Both the position numbers and the translations under genes were made by a program. A model generated the notes under the pieces. That model worked only from the letters and a program-made list of their open reading frames with translations. It did not search any database and was not told the origin of the DNA. Of a stretch of 64,000 nucleotides of DNA, positions 61,345 to 64,000 are shown piece after piece; positions within the stretch are counted from its first letter, which is position 1, and every line of letters begins with the position of its first letter. The stretch covers positions 62,001-126,000 of the forward strand of contig NZ_CP025422.1 of NCBI RefSeq assembly GCF_002848265.1, given 5' to 3'. Source of the DNA: Zhihengliuella sp. ISTPL4. Lineage in GTDB: Bacteria; Actinomycetota; Actinomycetes; Actinomycetales; Microbacteriaceae.

Positions 61345-62018
61345 CCGCCGACATCGTCGACCAGCTGACGGGGGTGACGCCGGAGCTGGATGCGCTGCGT
61401 CGTCGCCGTCCCGTGACCAGGGAGCAGCTCCAGGCGAGCTTCGACGCGCTGTTCCACCCGGTCTCCGTGGCTCCCGTCTCGCTCGCGGAGCGCGCGCTCA
61501 TCGCGGCGTTCGCGACCGCTCTCGCCGGTGCCGACGACCCCACCGGAGAGTTCTACGCCCGGAGGGCCCGCGAGATCGACCCGAAGCGCGCCGTGATCGT
61601 CGCGCGGGAGGCAGAGTCCGCCGCGACCACCGGACCGTTCGGCGCCTACACCGAACGCGGGCTGGAGGCGGAGAGCACCGACGGCGCGCGCTACCTCCCG
61701 GACGAAGCGGCAGCGACCGCCCTGGGGGAGCGTCTCGCGGCGGCTCTCGCGCACACGCACCTGCTGGTGTTCCGTCCCCGCGAGGCATCAGGCGCCGACC
61801 TCGGCCGCCTCCACGACGCCGGCTGGTCGGCGGACGGCATCGTGACCCTGTCGCAGCTCGTGGCGTTCCTCACCTTCCAGCAGCGGGTCGTCACCGGCCT
61901 GCGAGTGCTCCAGGACGCCGGACTCACCGCCACCGCCACCGACACCGCCGCCGACCCCGACACGGACACGGACACCGCCACCGACACCGCTACCGACACC
62001 GCCGAGGAGGCCGCATGA
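61341..62018 (+). CDS. CMD-domain protein (Avi_7170-like) with acidic repeat tail
   Basis: A 225-residue carboxymuconolactone-decarboxylase-like helical protein. SLAERALIAAFATALAGADDP and LTVAFLTFQQRVVTGLRVL-type segments are conserved; the redox CxxC of AhpD is absent. The last 30 residues are an Asp/Thr/Ala repeat encoded by a hexamer-rich tract, not expected in the family. Likely acts with the next gene; I recall the pair as the Avi_7170 and Avi_7169 families. Confidence 0.82.
   Translation: MTADIVDQLTGVTPELDALRRRRPVTREQLQASFDALFHPVSVAPVSLAERALIAAFATALAGADDPTGEFYARRAREIDPKRAVIVAREAESAATTGPFGAYTERGLEAESTDGARYLPDEAAATALGERLAAALAHTHLLVFRPREASGADLGRLHDAGWSADGIVTLSQLVAFLTFQQRVVTGLRVLQDAGLTATATDTAADPDTDTDTATDTATDTAEEAA
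61926..62003 (+). repeat. Hexamer-rich tandem repeat in the CMD gene
   Basis: Units of the form ACCGCC, ACCGAC and ACGGAC recur in frame, coding the Thr-Ala/Thr-Asp tail. All unit changes keep the frame, so length can vary by slippage without breaking the gene. Confidence 0.65.
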
Positions 62019-62623
62019 CCGCCGCCGACACCGTGCTCCGGCACGATGACGCCCCCTATCCCGACGCCTTCACCCGCGCCGAGGTCGGCTGGACGCCGCA
62101 CCTCGCGCCGCTGGCGGAGGAGGATCTCACCCCGCGGCATCTCGACGGCCTCGTCGACGCCGCCCGCGCGAAGAACGAGTACTTCCGGCTGCTCGCGCGC
62201 GACCCCGAGGTGCTCCGCGCGCGCACCCTCGTCGACAAGGACATCTTCTACAACACCGCGGAGGGGCTTCCCCGCGCTGAGCGGGAGCTCGCCGCGACGG
62301 CCGCCTCTCGGCGCAACGGCTGCGTGTTCTGCGCCTCCGTGCACTCCCGGTTCGCGGCGCACCACGGCAAGCGGCCGGAGGACGTCGATGCACTCCTCGC
62401 CGAGGGCGTGGACGCGGATCTCGGGGAGCGCTGGAACGCGATCGTCGCCGCCGCGGTCGCGCTGACCGACACGCCCCGCGCGTTCGGTCCCGCGCATATC
62501 GCGCGCCTCCGTGCGGCCGGACTGGACGATCTTGAGATCGCGGACGTCGTGCACGGCGCGGCCTTCTTCAACTGGGCGAACCGGCTGATGCTCTCGCTCG
62601 GCCGCGCCGTCGCTCCCGCCTGA
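62015..62623 (+). CDS. AhpD-like alkylhydroperoxidase-domain protein (Avi_7169-like)
   Basis: A 202-residue AhpD/CMD-fold protein with the redox motif Cys103-Val-Phe-Cys106 and His110 (CVFCASVHSR), as in AhpD. It may reduce peroxides or peroxy-intermediates made by the monooxygenases. Last gene of the operon; convergent with the anti-sigma-like gene, with a small hairpin between them. Confidence 0.88.
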   Translation: MTAADTVLRHDDAPYPDAFTRAEVGWTPHLAPLAEEDLTPRHLDGLVDAARAKNEYFRLLARDPEVLRARTLVDKDIFYNTAEGLPRAERELAATAASRRNGCVFCASVHSRFAAHHGKRPEDVDALLAEGVDADLGERWNAIVAAAVALTDTPRAFGPAHIARLRAAGLDDLEIADVVHGAAFFNWANRLMLSLGRAVAPA

Positions 62624-62694
62624 CCTCGCAGGCGGTCAGGCCCAGCCAGCTGCCCAGCCAGCTCTTCGGAGGACGTCACCAGAGACGTCGACCC

Positions 62695-62711
62695 ACCGTG
62701 AGGTTCACGGT
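62695..62711. terminator. Small hairpin between convergent genes
   Basis: ACCGTGA (62695-62701) and TCACGGT (62705-62711) form a 7-bp stem with a 3-nt loop. The same interval has CCCAGCCAGCT twice and two GACGTC sites. Could end both transcripts. Confidence 0.4.
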
Positions 62712-62717
62712 CGTGCC

Positions 62718-63860
62718 CTATTCGTCGCAGGTTGCGATATCGGTGGGCGCGGCATCGACGACCGAGGTCGTCACGGTCGTCCAGCTCGTCGTCGTCCCCG
62801 CGGGGAAGCTGGCGAACGCGGTGAGTGTGACTTCGCGTTCGCCGATGTACCGCCCGGTATCGGGGTCGATGATGATGTCGTATTGGACATGGTTCGTCGG
62901 TTCGAACCGGCCGATCGCGATCCCGGTGGTGCCGTTCAAGGTCGCTTGCTGATCCGTGATCGTCACTCCCGGGATCAGCGCGGCTGCTTTGTACAGCGCT
63001 GCCCGGAACTCGGCGGGCGCGGTCCCTCGCTCGAGAGCGCTCGTGATCCACTCGAGCGCCTGTCCGTCGCGAGACTGCCCGGAGGTGCCGTTCAGCTCGT
63101 GGATCTTGCTGAGGAGCTCGGCCGGGTCGCGCGGGAGGGCGTCGTCGTCGACTCTCGCGGCCGTCATGGTCCGATACCCCGCCAGGCTGTGCCCATCGGG
63201 GCCGATCCCTCCAGGGAATCGCCGGATGACGCTCGAATCGGCCGGGTAGAAGTTCACTGCCTGTTCGCTGGCGAAAGCCTCGGACCTGGGACCGAAGGTC
63301 TGCAGTGGCCACCGTCCGCATTGGATCCATACCCAGTCGTCGTCACGATCAGCGGGCACATAGAGTTCGTCGTGGTAGCCGTCGATCATGGAAACGTCGC
63401 CTTCCGTCACCGTGTTTCCGTTGTTCGCTCTGATCTTCTCGGCATCCGCTTCGAGAGTTCCGACGGCACCGAAAGCGCCGTCGGTGCGAACGAACAGGTA
63501 CTGCCCCGGTCCGACGGCCGGGTCGCTGACCTCCATGGTCGCGAGCGCTGCAGAGTGGAGCGCACTCGCCGCGGCGGGATCGGCTCCGCCATTCCACTCG
63601 GCGACGCCCAGAACGTCTGTGGCCACCAGCGCGGCCACGAGACCTGCGGCGCCCAGCATGGAGAATCCAGCCCACGCAAACGTGCGTCGACGTGTCGGCG
63701 CGGGACGAAACCTCGTGTTGTCCCCCAGGTGCGAGAAAAGCGCCACAGCCATTTCGCCGCCGATGCGTTCGGCGAGAGCGTCTCGTCCGCGCGTCAGCGC
63801 CGCGGCGCTCGGTGCACGGGAATCGTCACGCGTGCTGCGGAGCAGCGTCAGCTCGTCCAT
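62718..63860 (-). CDS. Putative membrane-anchored regulator (CU044_5270-like), sigma-factor partner
   Basis: A 380-residue protein. The N-terminal cytoplasmic part (about residues 1-70) is followed by one membrane helix (GFSMLGAAGLVAALVATDVLG) and a long outer domain with GQYLFVRTDG, DELYVPADRDDDWVWIQ and VLIPGVTI-like strands, as in CU044_5270-family proteins. ATG 63860 follows AGGAGA and overlaps the sigma gene by 35 nt. The layout is that of an anti-sigma or sensor partner; an anti-sigma motif is not clear. Confidence 0.75.
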   Translation of the reverse strand: MDELTLLRSTRDDSRAPSAAALTRGRDALAERIGGEMAVALFSHLGDNTRFRPAPTRRRTFAWAGFSMLGAAGLVAALVATDVLGVAEWNGGADPAAASALHSAALATMEVSDPAVGPGQYLFVRTDGAFGAVGTLEADAEKIRANNGNTVTEGDVSMIDGYHDELYVPADRDDDWVWIQCGRWPLQTFGPRSEAFASEQAVNFYPADSSVIRRFPGGIGPDGHSLAGYRTMTAARVDDDALPRDPAELLSKIHELNGTSGQSRDGQALEWITSALERGTAPAEFRAALYKAAALIPGVTITDQQATLNGTTGIAIGRFEPTNHVQYDIIIDPDTGRYIGEREVTLTAFASFPAGTTTSWTTVTTSVVDAAPTDIATCDE

Positions 63861-64000
63861 GATCCGTCTCCTGTTCGATCGAGGTGAGGGCGGCTGCGCG
63901 ACGGAGCTTCCGTCGCGCCCGGTTGAGTCGTGAGCGCACGGTGCCGACGGGCACCTGCATCGCCTGAGCGATCGCCGCATAGTCGAGATCTCCCCACGCA
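63826..64000 (-). CDS. RNA polymerase sigma factor, ECF type, C-terminal end (5' end outside window)
   Basis: The frame enters from the right edge on the minus strand and ends at the stop 63826-63828; 57 residues are visible. DYAAIAQAMQVPVGTVRSRL followed by NRARRKLRR is the sigma region 4 helix-turn-helix that binds the -35 element. It overlaps the next gene's start by 35 nt, the usual coupling of an ECF sigma factor to its regulator. Confidence 0.85.
   Translation of the reverse strand, partial: AWGDLDYAAIAQAMQVPVGTVRSRLNRARRKLRRAAALTSIEQETDHGRADAAPQHA

Overview
The window is high-G+C DNA with dense actinobacterial gene packing: stop-start overlaps of the ATGA/GTGA type, many GTG starts, and leaderless genes in which a TAnnnT box lies 6-7 nt before the start codon. 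Gene content fits Microbacteriaceae, most likely Microbacterium or a close relative: a DUF7882-type small protein, LacI/ROK/DeoR-controlled sugar operons, DUF4166 and lipoprotein-type ABC binding proteins. This placement is inference from gene content. No rRNA, tRNA, CRISPR array or intact mobile element was seen.

Region 1 (1-10.8 kb): a truncated hydantoinase/oxoprolinase pair (hyuA-hyuB), a LacI repressor on the other strand, and a divergent operon for a dipeptide-type ABC importer (binding protein, two permeases, fused double ATPase) ending in a gamma-glutamyltransferase-family enzyme. This looks like uptake and breakdown of gamma-glutamyl or related peptides. A frameshifted gene remnant follows.

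Region 2 (11.2-31.4 kb) is the most interesting part. It holds two sarcosine/fructosyl-amino-acid-oxidase-like flavoenzymes, a polar amino acid ABC importer, a PfkB kinase, a short FGGY kinase, a class II ketose-bisphosphate aldolase, an aldo/keto reductase, a DeoR regulator, a monoamine-oxidase-like flavoenzyme, a LacI regulator, an FrlB-like SIS deglycase/isomerase, an FrlD-like PfkB kinase, a polyamine/opine-type ABC importer, and two FrlC-like epimerases. I read it as a candidate system for catabolism of Amadori compounds (glycated amino acids or amines), with an oxidative branch and a phosphorylation/deglycation branch side by side.

Region 3 (31.4-39.9 kb): a gene-poor scar-like stretch closed by a strong terminator, then housekeeping and small genes: DUF7882, an FMN reductase, a small membrane protein, a GNAT acetyltransferase, an XRE-ImmA pair with a divergent mini-HTH gene, an aldo/keto reductase, a PLDc_N membrane protein, a DUF1254/DUF1214 protein, and an SDR/DUF4166/TetR operon.

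Region 4 (39.9-51.5 kb): a sugar or glycoside catabolic locus. It has a TIM-barrel isomerase plus Gfo/Idh oxidoreductase, a ROK repressor facing a second Gfo/Idh gene, a ribose-type ABC importer (one ATPase, two permeases, binding protein), an allulose/tagatose-3-epimerase-like protein, a second TIM-barrel protein resembling keto-glycoside lyases, and a Dabb protein.

Region 5 (51.5-64 kb): a NYN-LOTUS protein and a Gfo/Idh gene; a divergent LLM flavin monooxygenase; then a peptide-type ABC importer operon ending in a second LLM monooxygenase and two AhpD/CMD-like proteins, a conserved but functionally unassigned module. The two LLM-side promoters share helically phased 10-bp repeats. The window closes with a putative anti-sigma gene and the 3' end of its sigma factor on the minus strand.
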